From positions 16,183,501 through 16,247,500 of the forward strand of contig OY970822.1 in assembly GCA_963853835.1 (NCBI GenBank): a stretch of DNA of 64,000 bases, in the 5' to 3' direction. A model generated the notes under the pieces. It saw only the letters and a program-made list of their open reading frames with translations. It was not told the origin of the DNA and searched no databases. The stretch is from Calendula officinalis. Taxonomy: Eukaryota; Streptophyta; Magnoliopsida; Asterales; Asteraceae. A program made the translations under genes and the position numbers. This document shows, piece after piece, positions 35,251 through 48,063 of this stretch. The stretch's first letter is position 1. Each line of letters starts with the position of its first letter.

Positions 35251-36599
35251 TTTAATACGTCATCCCAGTCTTCAGAATTCAGATTCTTCTTATAATCTGT
35301 CTTTGGCAAGAAAATGTTTTTCTGTATTTTAAGAACAAAACATTGCAGAAATCTGAAAGTTTAAGATACTCAAAGAGGATATGTTTTTCGTTGATAATGT
35401 TTGAGTGAGGAAATCCTATAACTGGTTTACTAAAGATTTGAAAACTTTGGGAAATGGAATATCAGTTAAGTAAGGATTTGACTGGGTTTTCAGATAATGG
35501 AGAGGTTTTTTTTTTTTGGAATTTTGTGGTAGAGGATTATATTGAGGATAGAATGATAATATTTTTGAATGATTTGTCAGTTAAAGTTTTGGATGTGTGT
35601 GTTTGTTTTTGTAAGAATGATTTGAAAGTTAAAAGTTTTGGATATGTATGTATGTAAGTTTTGTATGTATGAAAGAATGATATGTACATTTAGGATTTGG
35701 ATGAATGTGGATAATTTGTATTTGGTATGAATAACAGATTAGAACAATTAAGCTTTTAAATGGATATGAGTGTTATGGAATTTTGGAAAGAATGGTTTAA
35801 ACGGTTAGCTTTTGAATGTATGTGCTGTTACGGAATTTGGAATTTTTAATTGATATGGATGTTTTGTAGTTTGAAAAGAAAGATTTATACGATTAAGATT
35901 TAGATGGAAATGGATGTGAATTTGTGGTTTGACATTTCAATGAATGTCTCAGTTTCTTCTTTTTCACAAATGTAAATCGACGAAAATATAGACCCATAGA
36001 TAGAGTTATTTTGTAGCGGAAGTCTTTTGTTGAAGTTGTGGCTTTTTCGATTTGTGATTATTGATAATTTTCGTTAGGGTAAAATGTTGATGAAGTTTAC
36101 GCTCCCCCTCAAACAGACAATTATATCTTAACTGATCTTTGGTTTCTTGTTTACTCCCCCTTAACCGGTGCATATGTCTTTTCAATGCAGAGTAAACTGA
36201 GCTCATATATTCTATCTTCTAAATGAATCTTTATAATAAGAACTTCTATCATATTTTCTCCCCCTCATGATGATCAAGATTTATCGGAATCATCATGTAA
36301 AATATGAAGTTCTTCAAGTTGGAATTAGAAAGAATCTTCGAAGCTCAAGGATTAAAATGTGTTGAATAATGATATATTCATATTTTGAATGAATCAATAT
36401 ATAACACATTCTATCAGATAAACCCAGACCGTTGTTGAGTTTGAAGAAATACGATCAAATCTTTTATCGTTTAATCTCAATGACCGTTGTAGATGACATA
36501 AAAGAACAGTCTCGTTTTATCATTTGATATCCCGACTGTTGTTGATAGCGAAGGAGTACAGTCATAAAAAATGTACATGGAATCGAATAAGGTAAACCG

Positions 36600-38170
36600 G
36601 GATCACTTAGATTACCCGTTAACACAACAGTTACACAGACTGTGTGACCTACAATCAGTATTAGCTTAGATGTTGGCACTGGTAGGATTTCCATTCAATC
36701 ATCATGGAATACCAATAATTTTTGGTATCACTATGAATGTTCCGGCTATATCACAAAGATATGCTTGATATTTTGCATGTGTCCTAAAAGTGTATTTCGG
36801 TTCTAGACTCAATTAGTGGACAAACAAAGGCGAGGACTGGAGAGACTTGTCCTCTGTTTCAATATCAACAATCTACAAGTGAGATGTCGATAGCATATGA
36901 GATAGTCTCCGTGAAAATGAAACAAGTACTTTTTAAGAAATACTTGAGTGGCTGGGGGGTTGTGCATTGCATCACTGGGTCCATGATGTCTATTTCAATA
37001 TCAGAGAGCAACACATGCAATCTGATAGAGACGTGGCAACCCGGTTTTTTATCAGTTTGGTAAGGGTTTTTCGTTTTCTTTAACCCTGTCACACCCTCCT
37101 CACTCAAGCTTACTATTTCATTTTTCGACTACTCCCTCATTTCATTTTACCATGTTTAGCTGAATTGCACCCTATACTACATCCCCCCTCTCAAATTTTA
37201 TCTCAGCACACCCCATTCAATATCTCGTGATAATTGATTCTGCTCACCTAGACCTATGTACCCTTACATATTGTCCTATATTGTAGGTGGCTCCTAGGGA
37301 AGATCATGCCGGTTATAGCAGATCATAGGAGTAATTTGAGAGTGAACTATAACGCTCATGTGCAATTGATCAGCATATATGATGTTACTTTTTAAGAATA
37401 AAATGGAGTTTTCATCGGAAAATGTATGTGTTTCCGGCATAAGTTGTTGCCTTAAATATGGAAAAGTTTGGGCACAACAACATGAACAATTTAGGTAATA
37501 CCGGACTCACATAGAGTATCCGTTAACACACTGTATGAATCGGTAGTCGTTTGCACAACCGTGGATTCAAATGTGTGACCTGCAGTTAGAGTTGGCGCGA
37601 TTTTAGCTCTAGCAGGATTTCCACTCAATCCTCGTGAAACACCAGATTGTGATGCCACTATGAGTGTTCCGATGAATACACGGAGATTCATTTATAAAAG
37701 TGTATGTGTCCTAAATTGGAAATATTTGTAGGTGAGATCTAGACACATTGTGCATTCAATTGAAGACGTAACCCGGGGCAGAAGGTTAATAATTTCAATG
37801 TCAACATACTCTAAATGAGCAGTCAATAGATTATGTGCTACGTCCCCTGATGAATTGAAACAAATTCATATTGAGAGGAATCTGAGTGGTTGGTGGTGGA
37901 GTGCAAATGCTTGACTGGGCCAGTTAAGTCTGGTGAAACATTCAACACATGAATGAACACATTTTAGTGAGGTTGCCCGGTTTATTGACGGTTTGGTTGC
38001 ACTCAAAGGTGTGTTTTCTTGATATTATCATGTTTTCACATCACCTTGCACTCACCTAAATCTATATCCTAGACTTATACCCTCACATTTATCAATTTTG
38101 GCTAAAAAGTATTTCCCTTGGAAGGTTAGGCCGGTTCTGGCAAACCATGGGAATGTATTGTCTTTTGATA
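36600..38170. repeat. Diverged tandem duplication, units of about 0.7 kb
   Basis: 36600-37345 and 37490-38170 share ordered phrases: ACCCGTTAACACA / TCCGTTAACACA, TGTGTGACCT, AGGATTTCCA(T/C)TCAATC, CACTATGA(A/G)TGTTCC, GTGTCCTAAA, TATCCTAGAC/TAGACCTAT and GGCCGGTT. Divergence is high, so the duplication is old. Confidence 0.65.
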
Positions 38171-38403
38171 AAAAAAAATGTATCATTAAAAAAATTCAAA
38201 CGAGTATAAAAGTATTGATATAAGAAAGTTTCTCCCCATGGAAATACTAATTCTCCCCTTAGAATTAATATTTCTCCCCCTCGACAAAATAAAGGTAATG
38301 AAAAATATACAGTTTAAGAGGGGTGGGAAAGAGTTTTTATATTTATGTGTAAAACTGGTTAAGAGCGGGTTTCAAACTATTGTATTTGAAAGCCATTTCG
38401 TTG

Positions 38404-38578
38404 AAGCTCGAGTCATACACTGAAGTGTGTAAGAGCCATTTCTTCGCTGAAATGCGAGTTATACACTGACGTATGTATAAGTCATAATCCGATGAAAAGC
38501 GAGTTATACACTGATGTGTGTATAAGTCATAATCCGATGAAAAGTAAGTTATACACTGATGTGTGTATAAGTCATAAT
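38404..38578. repeat. Minisatellite, unit about 53 bp, 3-4 copies
   Basis: The unit has GAGTTATACACTGATGTGTG followed by TATAAGTCATAATCCGATGA. The last two copies are almost identical and the first is diverged. It produces a repetitive minus-strand ORF that I do not regard as a gene. Confidence 0.8.
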
Positions 38579-38677
38579 CCTGCAAAACAAATCAAACAAC
38601 TTTTGGTACCCATTTTTGTTTGGGTCCGACAATGTTAGCGTGGGAATGAAACCACCAATAAGTTGTATCGATTTGAT

Positions 38678-41600
38678 TTAAAGATTGAGAGTTCCAAGAA
38701 AAGCTGAAACTTGATGTTTCACTGTCAAATATTTCCGGGGAATTATTTGAGATTTTGGAGTTTTAGGAACCCATATTTCTTTGAAGATCGTTGGAGATTT
38801 AGGAGTTGTTTTTGGCATTTGAGTAAAAGTTGTTTTAGGTGCCAAGGAAAGTAATTCTTTTCTCGAATATTTTAACGATTTAGTTTTGGAAAGGATTTTC
38901 TTTGAAGCAGTCGAATGTTTCAACACGGTTGATGGTTTAGTTTTATCCATTTGAGAATGCTTAAGTCTAGAAGAGGAACCTAAGTTATTTGGAGTTTTAG
39001 GTGCGGAATTTCCTCTATTAACTTGTTTGAGAGCATTCAATTTCTTATCAGAGTTTAGTGGGACCGTGGATCTCCTAGGCTTAGGCTTGGTAGAGCAACT
39101 TACTTGTGATTTCGGTTTAGGTTTAGAATTTCCTCTGTTTACCTCGGATTGTTTGATTGTATATAAATCACGATATGCCATTACAGGAGAAAACATTCTT
39201 GTGTTATTACATTTATGCATAGATGGACTCGGCCTCTTAAACTTCTAAGGATGAGATGTTTTATATTTTAAATTTTGAATTTGTATTTGCAACTTTATTT
39301 TCTCTTCATCAAAAGATTTATGTAACTCATCAATTTTATTTTCTAATTCAAAATTTTGGTTTGTAAAACTGATTTGTCGTTGTCAAAGATTTTAGATTTT
39401 TCTTCTAGCTTAATTAACAAACCTTCGTTATTATTTTGAGACAAAGAAAGATCTGTTTCAAGAGATGTAATTTTCTCTAGCAATTTTGTTTTCTCAATAT
39501 TAAAAATATTGATTTGTTTTTGTAAATCAGATCCAAAATTACATTCAAGTAGTTTGATTTTATCAGTCAAAATACAATTTTCAGCACAAACAGCAGCATA
39601 TTTTTCGATGTTCAAAATATTAACAGTATTTGTGTCATGAAGTTTCTTTGTTAATTCAGCAAACTGAAGTTGCTTTGTTTCAGAATCTTTTGTTAGAGTT
39701 TCAATCTTCAAGAGTAATGTTTTATTTTCATAAACTTCTTGGTTGATTTTGGCACTCATTTCCTCGAGATGTTTGATATGGGAATTCAATTTATTGGTTT
39801 CATGCTTGAGTGTGTTTATGATATTTTGTTTGGTTTTCATTTCATTTAATGAAAAAAAAAAATTGGTCATGAAGATTTTCAGATAATTCTTTGATTTGAG
39901 AGTTTAAAGATTTAAACTGTTTTTCATTGTCGTCAAACTCTTGTTGTTTACATTCCAAACAATTTTTAGTACTTTGATATTCATACTGTAACATCCCAAA
40001 ACCCGGCCTAGTAATTTATTGACCTTAAGGTATCTTAATAAATGACTATCTGATTAAATGCCTAGTTAATTTAATTAGGCTGCTGTCTTTTGCGGTATTT
40101 TAACCAAGGGGTTAAAATACCCGACTTGTGATATAATTGGAATGAAAACGTGATTCTTATATTTTTAGATTCCTTGTCGAAATTCGTTTCCGGAAATACT
40201 TTCGTTTTTAAAATTGGAGTCCGTTTGCTATTTTAAATAAATTAATCACGAAAGGGACTTTTCAGACATGTACTGTTAATTAATAAAAATCCACAAAATG
40301 GCCCCACCTTGTGGGCTTGGCCGGTCAAGAGAGAGGGAGGGAGAAACCCTCCTTTTCTTCCTTGTTTCATTTGTTCAAACATTATCCGTATACTTTCACT
40401 ATTTCATTGCAAGACTCCATCTTTTTCTCTCTACTTGTTCATCATCTCCTTGAGCTTGTTCTTGGTGCTAGGACCCGATTTTTATACCCAAGTTTGTGTA
40501 GAAGAAGTCTAGAAGTAAGTTTCATCCTTTCCTTTGCTTGTTCTTGGTGTTCTTGAGCTAGAGTTTGAACTAGGGTTTATGTAGCTTGATGATTTGTTGG
40601 TGAATCTTGTTATGGATGTTGTTTTATGTGTTTATGCAAGCTTTTACATCATTTGTATGGTAGATTGGTGAAGGAATACAAGATTTGGTGAAAATCACCT
40701 TCAACCTCTATTAATGGTGGAAGTTGAAGGTGGGTTTTGACAAATCTTGGATTTCTTGATGTTTGAATGAATAGAATTGTTTATTAGGTTGAGAAATCAT
40801 GATTGGTAAGTTATGGATGGTGAAAACCTAGTATAGATGATTGTGTGAATTGATCTAGTTGGTGTTTGGGTCAAAATGGTTAACTAGAGATTGTGCAAGT
40901 ATGATACTTGCTATTGTGGTAGTTATGGACTCAATGGAATTGCTAGTTTATGATGAATTCTTAGTCTATGGAATATGTGCTAGTTAATATAGTCTTAGAA
41001 GTGTTATAACAATATTCGGGTTTTCGGCCCGTTTGGGTCAACTAGTTGTAGAGAATTGCTAGATGGTCATAATCGGTCATTTGACTTGTTGTAGATGATA
41101 AAATGTTGGTTGAGGTCAATTGAATGTGCTTTGGTGATATTGAGTTGGTAAATTGCTAAATTGACGGTTTTGACAATTTGGTAGGCCGATCGCTAACTCG
41201 GTATAATTGTTGACAGGACCCGGAAGGATACTCAGTGATACTAGCTCACTGAGTTAAGGATCGGAAGATGAAAGGTGAGTGGATTCAACCTACTACTTGG
41301 GTTTCGGTTATTGGTTTGGTATTGGCTTAATTGAAAATTGCAGGGAAATTACCAGACAGGGGGAGTTCGCGTCGCGAACTCCACTTTGCGAAACGCGAAG
41401 TTGGTCCAGAGATTTTGGGGTTTAGCCGTGAACTCGATCGCGTTTCAGTTCCCGACGCGAACTTGAGTTCGCGTCTGGGAACTCTACCGTGACGTTTTTC
41501 GCGGTGTTTTTTCGTAGCTAGTTTACTTGTTATGTATGCCTAGTGTTAGGGAATACCATACATGACTATGTGCACATTCGGGACGAGGTCAGTGTCGGAA

Positions 41601-42854
41601 GGATAACGGCTGGGCAAAGTGTATCGACTAATAGGGTATCTGACCTTACCTGTATGCGTTACATGGTTAAGGGGAGGGAGTTGCCTGGGGTGTTGGATAC
41701 AAAACGCTATCGGTTACCATGGTTTTGGCCGACCATGGTTTAAGGCCCGCAAAGCCGCCGATCCTCTCAAATAAGTGATTACCCAACTGGAGATGTTTTA
41801 TAACTTCCGTGTTTAAGTGATTAGTGTAGTTGGTAGTGTTAGGAATTCATTCGCTTAGCTTTTGTGCTAATCCCTCCCTTATCGACACATTTCAGGTTGG
41901 ATGGCTTGAACGGGTCGGGCTTGGACGAGAAATTTGACCATGCTTTAAATTGTTATTTTGTTAAATGAGCTGTGTTTAGTAATACCGTCTTTTAACTAAC
42001 TTTTGGTTGTAATATTTGTGGGACCATGGTTTGTAAACTTAACATAACTAGGAACCTAACCGTATGCTTCCGTAACCCTAGATTAATACTTAATTGGATA
42101 TTTAAAAAAAATGCGGTGTTACACATACCATGTCTTAACATATTGTTTGTGATTGTGATCATGCATTGCCGTTAATTCTGATACTTTAGTTTGTAAATCC
42201 AGATTCTCTTGTTTCAAAACTTTAGTTTGTTGAATATGATGAACAAGTTGATCATCTAGATGAGCATTTTGTTCATTTTGTTTTTCCAAAATATTTAAAC
42301 GATCTTTAAGTTGAACATTTAACTCTTTTTCTACTGAAAGTTTTTTTGTTAAGAATTCTATTTGAGATATCTGAGTTTGGATAAAAACAAGTATCAGAAT
42401 TAGTGAAAGTATTTGCATTAGAGAGAAGAGAAGTATGTACCTTGTCATCCTTGTTGACTTCTTCATTAATACGATCAGCAACCTCAGCATTTTCAGAATC
42501 TTCATGGTTGAGTTTAAGTCTATGATTTGTGTGACCAAGTTTGGCATTCATTTCCTCTAACTGTTTGCAATGATCTTTGACTTTTTCTTTATCACGAGTA
42601 ATAATTTTTATAATGGTCGATTGACGATTAATTTCTCTCGATGTAGTAATTTTGAGATCGTGGAGTTCGTCAGTTAATTCTTGAATTTGTGAAGCTGATG
42701 TCTTCAGTTGTTCTTGATATTTGTCAAACTTTGCTACCGTTTGCTTTGACCAGCTTCTTTCCCTTTGCAACTCTTTAGATGCCTCACATTACCATTTGTA
42801 GTATTTATCAGAAACTAATTTTTCATTTTCATATGTTTTTAAATTTGGATCCAT
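38678..42854 (-). pseudogene. Coiled-coil gag-like frame of element 5, split by a solo LTR
   Basis: The minus-strand ATG is at 42852-42854 (MDPNLKTYENEKLVSDKYYK) with an early stop. A long coiled coil (42770-42120 and 39986-39340) is rich in Lys/Glu/Leu/Asn. A Lys/Ser/Pro-rich basic tail (39220-38680) contains EIWVPKTPK, the WVPK signature that precedes pol in the other elements. Several frames are needed. Capsid and zinc knuckle domains are not seen, as in element 0. The solo LTR at 39987-42123 interrupts it. Confidence 0.65.
39987..42123 (+). repeat. Solo LTR (2137 bp), Gypsy-like, target duplication CATAC
   Basis: Starts TGTAACATCCC and ends GCGGTGTTACA. Perfect CATAC flanks are at 39982-39986 and 42124-42128. 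The coiled-coil frame resumes on the far side. A CG-rich inverted-repeat block (GTTCGCGTCGCGAACT and similar, 41368-41490) parallels blocks in the LARD LTRs. Confidence 0.88.
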
Positions 42855-44458
42855 TTTAGCTCTTTTGTTTTTCACAAAAAAAAAAATTTAAGTTTCAAAA
42901 ATGATGTGATAAAATGGTTTGGGTAAAAGTTCTCGTGTTTAAATGTAAAAGATCTTGTGAAAGTTTTCTTTTTAAAAACTTTAAAAAAAATGTAAACGTT
43001 AAAAGTATTTAAAATGTTTAAAAAGTTGAGAACTTAATTGGGTTTAAAATTTTGTAGTGACAAAATACTCGATGAAACTTTCATGTGACAAATTGTATTT
43101 TTAGTAACAAATTGTGTTGGATTTTAAAAAGAAAATGATTTAAAAACAATTTAGAAATTGTATTGTGGATTTTAAATTTCTTGTGTAAGAAAAAAATATG
43201 TTTTATGGTTTTAAAAAAATATGTAAAAAAATGTGGATATCGGTTTTATGGTTTTTTTTAATTGAAACTTTTAATTTGGGCCTAGATCAATTAAATCAAT
43301 TTGGGTCAACATCTATTTTGAACCTTGAAACAACTTGGGCCTATTTGAGATCTATTCATATACTCAACATTTTGTTCAAGTTTGTTCTTGCTATTTGGTA
43401 TTTGGGCCGAGCATCTACAGAACACAGGTGGAACAAAGACGACCAAGATCAGAGTTTTTCTAATTGACGATCGATGTTTGAGATAAGCCGAACTCCAAGC
43501 CGAACTTTTTCTCTGATTGAATTGATTTGTTTAAATCGAATTGAAATCGAACTTTTTAAGTCGAAATTCGATTGAACTGTTTTGAACGCAGGTTTGAATC
43601 AATCGATTGAATCAGTTCAAATCAACTCAAATTCGATACTGAGATCTATTCCAATTTTGTAATCGATTAAACTATCAGGCATAATCAATTGAACGATCGA
43701 TTTGGTGTGAGTCGGAATCAAGAAGCCGACCTCTTTATCGACGTACACTCTGTGTCGAACTGTTTGTAGACGAACACTGAATTGATTCGTTAAAAATCTG
43801 AATCTGAATTGATTCGTTTTAATTGCTGATCGAATGAAGTTTATCCGAACTATGTTGATTTTGGAATCAGATCAATCGATTGATTTTGAAATATTCAAGA
43901 GCCGAAGACTGTGATGTTTAATTTTGTTCGGGCCGAACATAGTGGGCCGAAGACTGAAAGCCGAACACTAATATGTTCCGGCCGAAGTCTTTTGGGCCGA
44001 ACAAGAAGAGAAGCCGAACTCTTTGTTCGTGATCTTGAAGCCGAAGATTTTTACGTACGTTCAAAAACTTCGACTATTGATCTGATTGTGCTCAATTCTC
44101 AACCAAATGCAACGATTCTAATCACGTTATGCTCGAAATTACTTTTCTAACACTTTAATCCGATCATATATCCCAAAACATAACACATTTGATCGGATTT
44201 TTGATTTTAGTTGAGTTTTTTAAACTTTTCTAGTTTTTCTCAAAAATCATCAAATTGAGATGAATTGTTGACGGATTTGACTGAAATTTGATTCTATTCT
44301 TATTAGAATCACTGGAGAAACATGATTCTTCAATCAAATCTTCAATTCAAAACAAAAAATTTGCAGATTAAATCACAGACACGAACAAACAAAAATTTCA
44401 AAAATCTCAGATCTTGATCATTTTAGCTTGAATTTGGATCCACTCACGGAGAGTTTTT
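42855..44458 (-). repeat. Leader of element 5 with repeated GCCGAACT/GCCGAAG words
   Basis: Between primer site and gag start. GGCCGAA/AGCCGAA-type words occur about twelve times between 43480 and 44065, mixed with TTGAATTGATT/AATCGATT-type words. No ORF is convincing. It parallels the minisatellite leader of element 0. Confidence 0.6.
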
Positions 44459-44470
44459 GCTCTGATACCA
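44459..44470 (-). promoter_or_regulatory. Primer-binding site of element 5 (iMet tRNA)
   Basis: GCTCTGATACCA, the reverse complement of TGGTATCAGAGC, lies 2 nt from the LTR. Confidence 0.9.
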
Positions 44471-44472
44471 AT

Positions 44473-44744
44473 TGAGAGATGTAATTACAATGAAATCAAG
44501 CTAATCCATTAAGATTTGAGTGAGATTGAAGATCAAGTGTGTGTGTTCTTGGTGTATTGAGTGTGTGAGATTGAGAGAGAAAAGAGATGGATGATGAGCT
44601 TTCAGAAAGTGTATTCAGTAATTGTGTGGGAAAGCTTACTTTACAAGTCAAACTTACAACTTTATATACTCCTACCACTTAACTAGAAAAGGGTTAACTA
44701 ACGAGATTAAAGGTCAAAACCTTATTACAAAATTAGTCCTAACA
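44473..44744 (-). repeat. 5' LTR of element 5 (272 bp)
   Basis: On the minus strand it starts TGTTAGGACTA and ends CATCTCTCA. Only a handful of differences from the other LTR. Confidence 0.92.
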
Positions 44745-44799
44745 CACTGCAATTATTTTGAATATGAGAGCTAAAGTCTTGTTGTTGTCGGCTTCATCG
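44745..44799 (-). pseudogene. ZIP exon 1, outer part of the inverted arm
   Basis: The reverse complement matches 23052-23103 (GATGAAGC...AAGACTTTAGCTCTCA...AAAATAATTGCAGTG). It has a 3-bp insertion and a few substitutions. Homology stops near 44799. Confidence 0.8.
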
Positions 44800-45404
44800 T
44801 GATATATGCCTATTTGAGATGACAAATCTCCAAGAAATTAAGAAGAAGAAAGGAGCAATTTTCTGGATTTATTTTCTATGAATTCAAAAGCAACTTACAT
44901 CGATTTAAATAAAGTGAAGTACAACTAACTAACTAAAAATTTGGAAGAAATCTTGGTCATGGAGTTTATGCTTTCTTGACTACGTGCATAGCTTTTCTCA
45001 TGCACACATATTGTGATATTACTGGAAAGTGGGAAATACCTATCACGTGGGTAGTTGGCAGCTCAATCCATGTTAGACGTTTGGGCCGATCTGCTTTGTT
45101 GCTTGGCCCGTCGTGAGGTGGGCTTGCATCGCATCACATCTGCTTTGTTCATGTTCTTTTAAAGGTTATAGTATTTGTTTCTCTCTAATTGCAGGGCTTA
45201 ATTTTTGTTCATCTTCTTTTTGTTTTCTTTTTCTTAAATAATCAGAGTTGATTTCTTTGGAGCTGATTGTGATTCATAATCAAATTTCATGGTATGATGA
45301 GTTAAATATGGTTTAGGCAGCTGGAGATAATTCTTTTGAGACTGGTGATTCTCATGCCAGTTAAAGTTGTGAAAGATCTAAAACGTTTCAGATTGAGTGT
45401 TGAG
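44800..45404. other. Unassigned sequence
   Basis: AT-rich with no ORF. I see no clear repeat or gene. It may belong to the Helitron whose 3' end is at 48684, or to ZIP flank. Confidence 0.4.
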
Positions 45405-45837
45405 GTCTGATATACGGTCATATCATGGCTTAGTGGTCTATATTGCTTGGCACTTCATCCCGCTATTGATGTTCCTACTTACTTGAGGATGTGATTCTGT
45501 TTGTCAGGTAAAAATTAATCTATTTAAATTTAAAATATTACTTAAAATTCAAAATCTATGATTTGGGAATGTAACATTTGACATGAAACAAGTTTGGGAC
45601 ATTCGCACCAAAATGAAAATTCACGCTCTATCTAGCCATGATAATGTAGTATGTTCCGTTTTTACTCGATATATGGTAAGCAATTTATTTAATATTATGT
45701 ATACCAATAAATTTATTTTTTTAAAAAAAATTAACTTAAATGGCTTAAGATTGTAATTTGTACTGTACATCTTTTTTCAGGATCCTAAAGTTGTAATTGG
45801 CTCTCATGATTCAACTATAAAGTTATGGGATATTTGA
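45405..45837 (+). pseudogene. PRL1-like: PRL1-like WD40-repeat gene fragment with introns
   Basis: Three blocks match consecutive parts of the plant PRL1 WD40 protein (spliceosome-associated). 45430-45510 reads LSGLYCLALHPAIDV, then a frameshifted LTxGCDSVCQ. 45580-45674 reads VWDIRTKMKIHALSSHDN then VCSVFTR. 45781-45837 reads DPKVVIGSHDSTIKLWDI then TGA. Between them lie intron-like stretches; the second has a GTAAGC donor at 45675 and a TTTTTTCAG acceptor at 45780. Frameshift, missing remainder and a premature stop make it a pseudogene. Retained introns exclude retroposition and fit DNA-level capture. Confidence 0.72.
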
Positions 45838-47003
45838 AATGGTAACATATAATCTTTTCAAATTTATAAAGTGTCAACCTCTATGTTAAGCGTTTGAGAC
45901 AAATGATTTTGTTCTTTCAACATTTTATGCAGATTTGTCTTTCAACTGCCAGTTGGAACCAATTGGATGTGCATCAGTAACCAAAGATACAACAACTTCA
46001 TTTGATGGAAAATTTTGGTTATTATAATATTGAGGTTTGATATCATTTGATTTTAATTATTTGAATTTTATTAGTTTTACTTGGATGTATTATAATATGC
46101 GATGAACACCAAGTGATATTTATAAACAAAATCACCTCAGAAGCCTTTCTTCCCCTCTCCGCCTCTGAATCTCCCTTGTCTGAATTTTATTTGAATAAAT
46201 ACGATCATCTTCAATGTGCAGACGGAACTTACCTTCTGAAATTCGCCCAAAATCAAGCTTCTCTTCAGTTCCCATAATTTGCGTAGGAGTATAAATTTTG
46301 ATGAAATCAACATAGATGAAACGCAATTCAAAGAGATCCAAGGTTTGGATGAAATCGTTTCCTAATCGTTAACCTCTATTTGGTTTCTTTCTCCGTCATC
46401 TCTCTCTCGACATCACTATAACCAGTAACAAAATCGAAACCCAAACACAATGGATAAAAAGAAACTTGAATCCGCGATCTGGAGGAAAAGGGTTGCTGTT
46501 AAAAGGCGATGGGGTTGGAGGCGAATGATTTGCTTTGAGTTCCAGGTTTGCTTTACAAACCGACAGCTGTTTTGTGTTGATGAATGAATTATGTGTGCTG
46601 ATTTTATTTTTACAGATTTTATGTGTTCAGGCCCAAAAATTCAACAATAACATTTGCACATCCATAAAGTTTCATGTGTATCCATCACATCCTTACTGCT
46701 TTTAATTTGCGATACTATCTCATTTTGCTATCTGTTTAATGAAGATTGTGAGAAAAATTAAGGTTGTTGCTGCATATTGATTGGCTTTATTGGGCTGGGC
46801 GGTAACACTTCACCATCGGCTCGAATTGTAGGTTTTTGTTTTCAAATAACTTATTAATTATATAATCACCATTTTCTCATCTCTAAAAGACAGATACTTC
46901 AATTATCATTAGTTGACTTATGCATACTATTTAAAATTATACTTTTCAATTTAGTAATTTTATTATTTTAAAAAAAGTTTGAACACATACTCTCCCCTAA
47001 AAG
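45838..47003. other. Unassigned sequence
   Basis: Contains a short stretch possibly derived from a gene (46130-46550; ATG at 46450 opens MDKKKLESAIWRKRVAVKRR), which I do not recognise. Overlapping minus-strand ORFs of 60-70 codons there have no recognisable motif. Confidence 0.35.
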
Positions 47004-47680
47004 CAATGTTTTAAAACCCGGGTTGACCCGGCCGGTTCAACTGGTTTAACCGGGACCCGGTGGTTAGGGCGGGTCAACTCGGTCCGGTTTAATTTAGGTT
47101 TTCTGCCCGTTGAAACCCGGCCGGGTAACCGGTTCAACCGTTAACCCGTTGACCCGTTCGCCCGTTAAAACCCGGAATTTTTAAAAAGAAACACCGGATC
47201 CGACCAATTGAACTAGGTTAAAAACGGGTCTGAGTCAGATTTAACTTTGACACTCAATTGAATCAAGCAAAAGCGACTCATTGAGATGCAAAAATCAATA
47301 GCTGCATGTGTGGAATATATAACTCAGCTAGACACCACCCTTTCTCCTCCCTCACCGATGTGGGATGGAGAATTATGAAATTTGCCTCTTTCTTTATTTT
47401 TTTCTATTTAACTTGATTGTGAACTCACAATAACAACTGGACGAACACCCAATCCAACCCTCTTATTATAGGCTTTATAGCATGTAGTCATGTATACATG
47501 GATTTATTTGCCACTTGATTTTTCAAATTTTGTAATATTCAGTATACATATTCTATATTTTTCGCATATTCTATGTTTTTCGGTTTTCCGGTTGAACCGG
47601 CGGTTGAACCGGTTGAACCGGTTGAACCGTGACCCGGTCATCACACCGGGCCGAGCAACAACCCGGGTTTTAAAACATTG
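47004..47680. mobile_element. Non-autonomous hAT-type element (677 bp) with TIRs and 8-bp target duplication
   Basis: Terminal inverted repeats CAATGTTTTAAAACCCGGGT...ACCCGGGTTTTAAAACATTG are perfect for at least 20 bp. Perfect CCTAAAAG target duplications flank it (46996-47003 and 47681-47688). Eight-base duplication indicates the hAT superfamily. Subterminal GGTTGAACCGG / CCGGTTCAACC words are repeated many times near both ends. No transposase ORF. Confidence 0.9.
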
Positions 47681-47688
47681 CCTAAAAG

Positions 47689-48063
47689 TAAAGCAACATT
47701 ATAAACACTGTCAGTGTTGCTTTTGATTCAGGAGCAATTCCCATAAAACACATAAATAAATTTAAAAAAGTCTTGTATCTTGACATTTTAAGATTTGCCC
47801 TCATTCCTTCACTCATATCTTTTAAAGGCTGTAAACAAAACCAAAAAATTGAAAATGTCTAAAATTCTTGTAGAAGAAAAACTCCTAATTATAAAAAAGA
47901 TTTATGTTTTCTTAGTTTGGAAAGATTTATTATAGTTTAGTAATTTGTCTTATAGAATCAACTGTCCACTTAATACTACCTTCAATTACTAATTATTGGT
48001 TGTTAATTATCTATGATATGTTGCCTTTTTCTAATTCCTGTTTTGCCAAATTAAAAGAGAGTC
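47689..48063. other. Unassigned sequence
   Basis: AT-rich. No ORF or repeat noted. Confidence 0.4.

Larger units (their letters stand above)
35251..38677 (-). other. Noncoding tail of element 5 with repeated PPT-like motifs
   Basis: No ORF or pol motif is seen. GAGGGGGAG-type purine tracts (minus strand) occur at 36102-36112, 36153-36164, 36257-36268 and 38273-38284. A diverged tandem duplication of about 0.7 kb occupies 36600-38170. Multiple PPTs are a Sirevirus feature. Confidence 0.6.
34961..44744 (-). mobile_element. Element 5: minus-strand, pol-less Sirevirus-like element
   Basis: Two 272-bp LTRs (34961-35232 and 44473-44744). The primer site is beside the right LTR and the polypurine tract beside the left LTR, so it reads right to left. 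The target duplication is TACTG/CACTG, one mismatch. The interior has a repeat-rich leader, a coiled-coil gag relic (interrupted by a solo LTR) and 3.4 kb of noncoding tail with several PPT-like motifs. No protease, integrase or RT is found, so it must be mobilised in trans. Confidence 0.85.
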
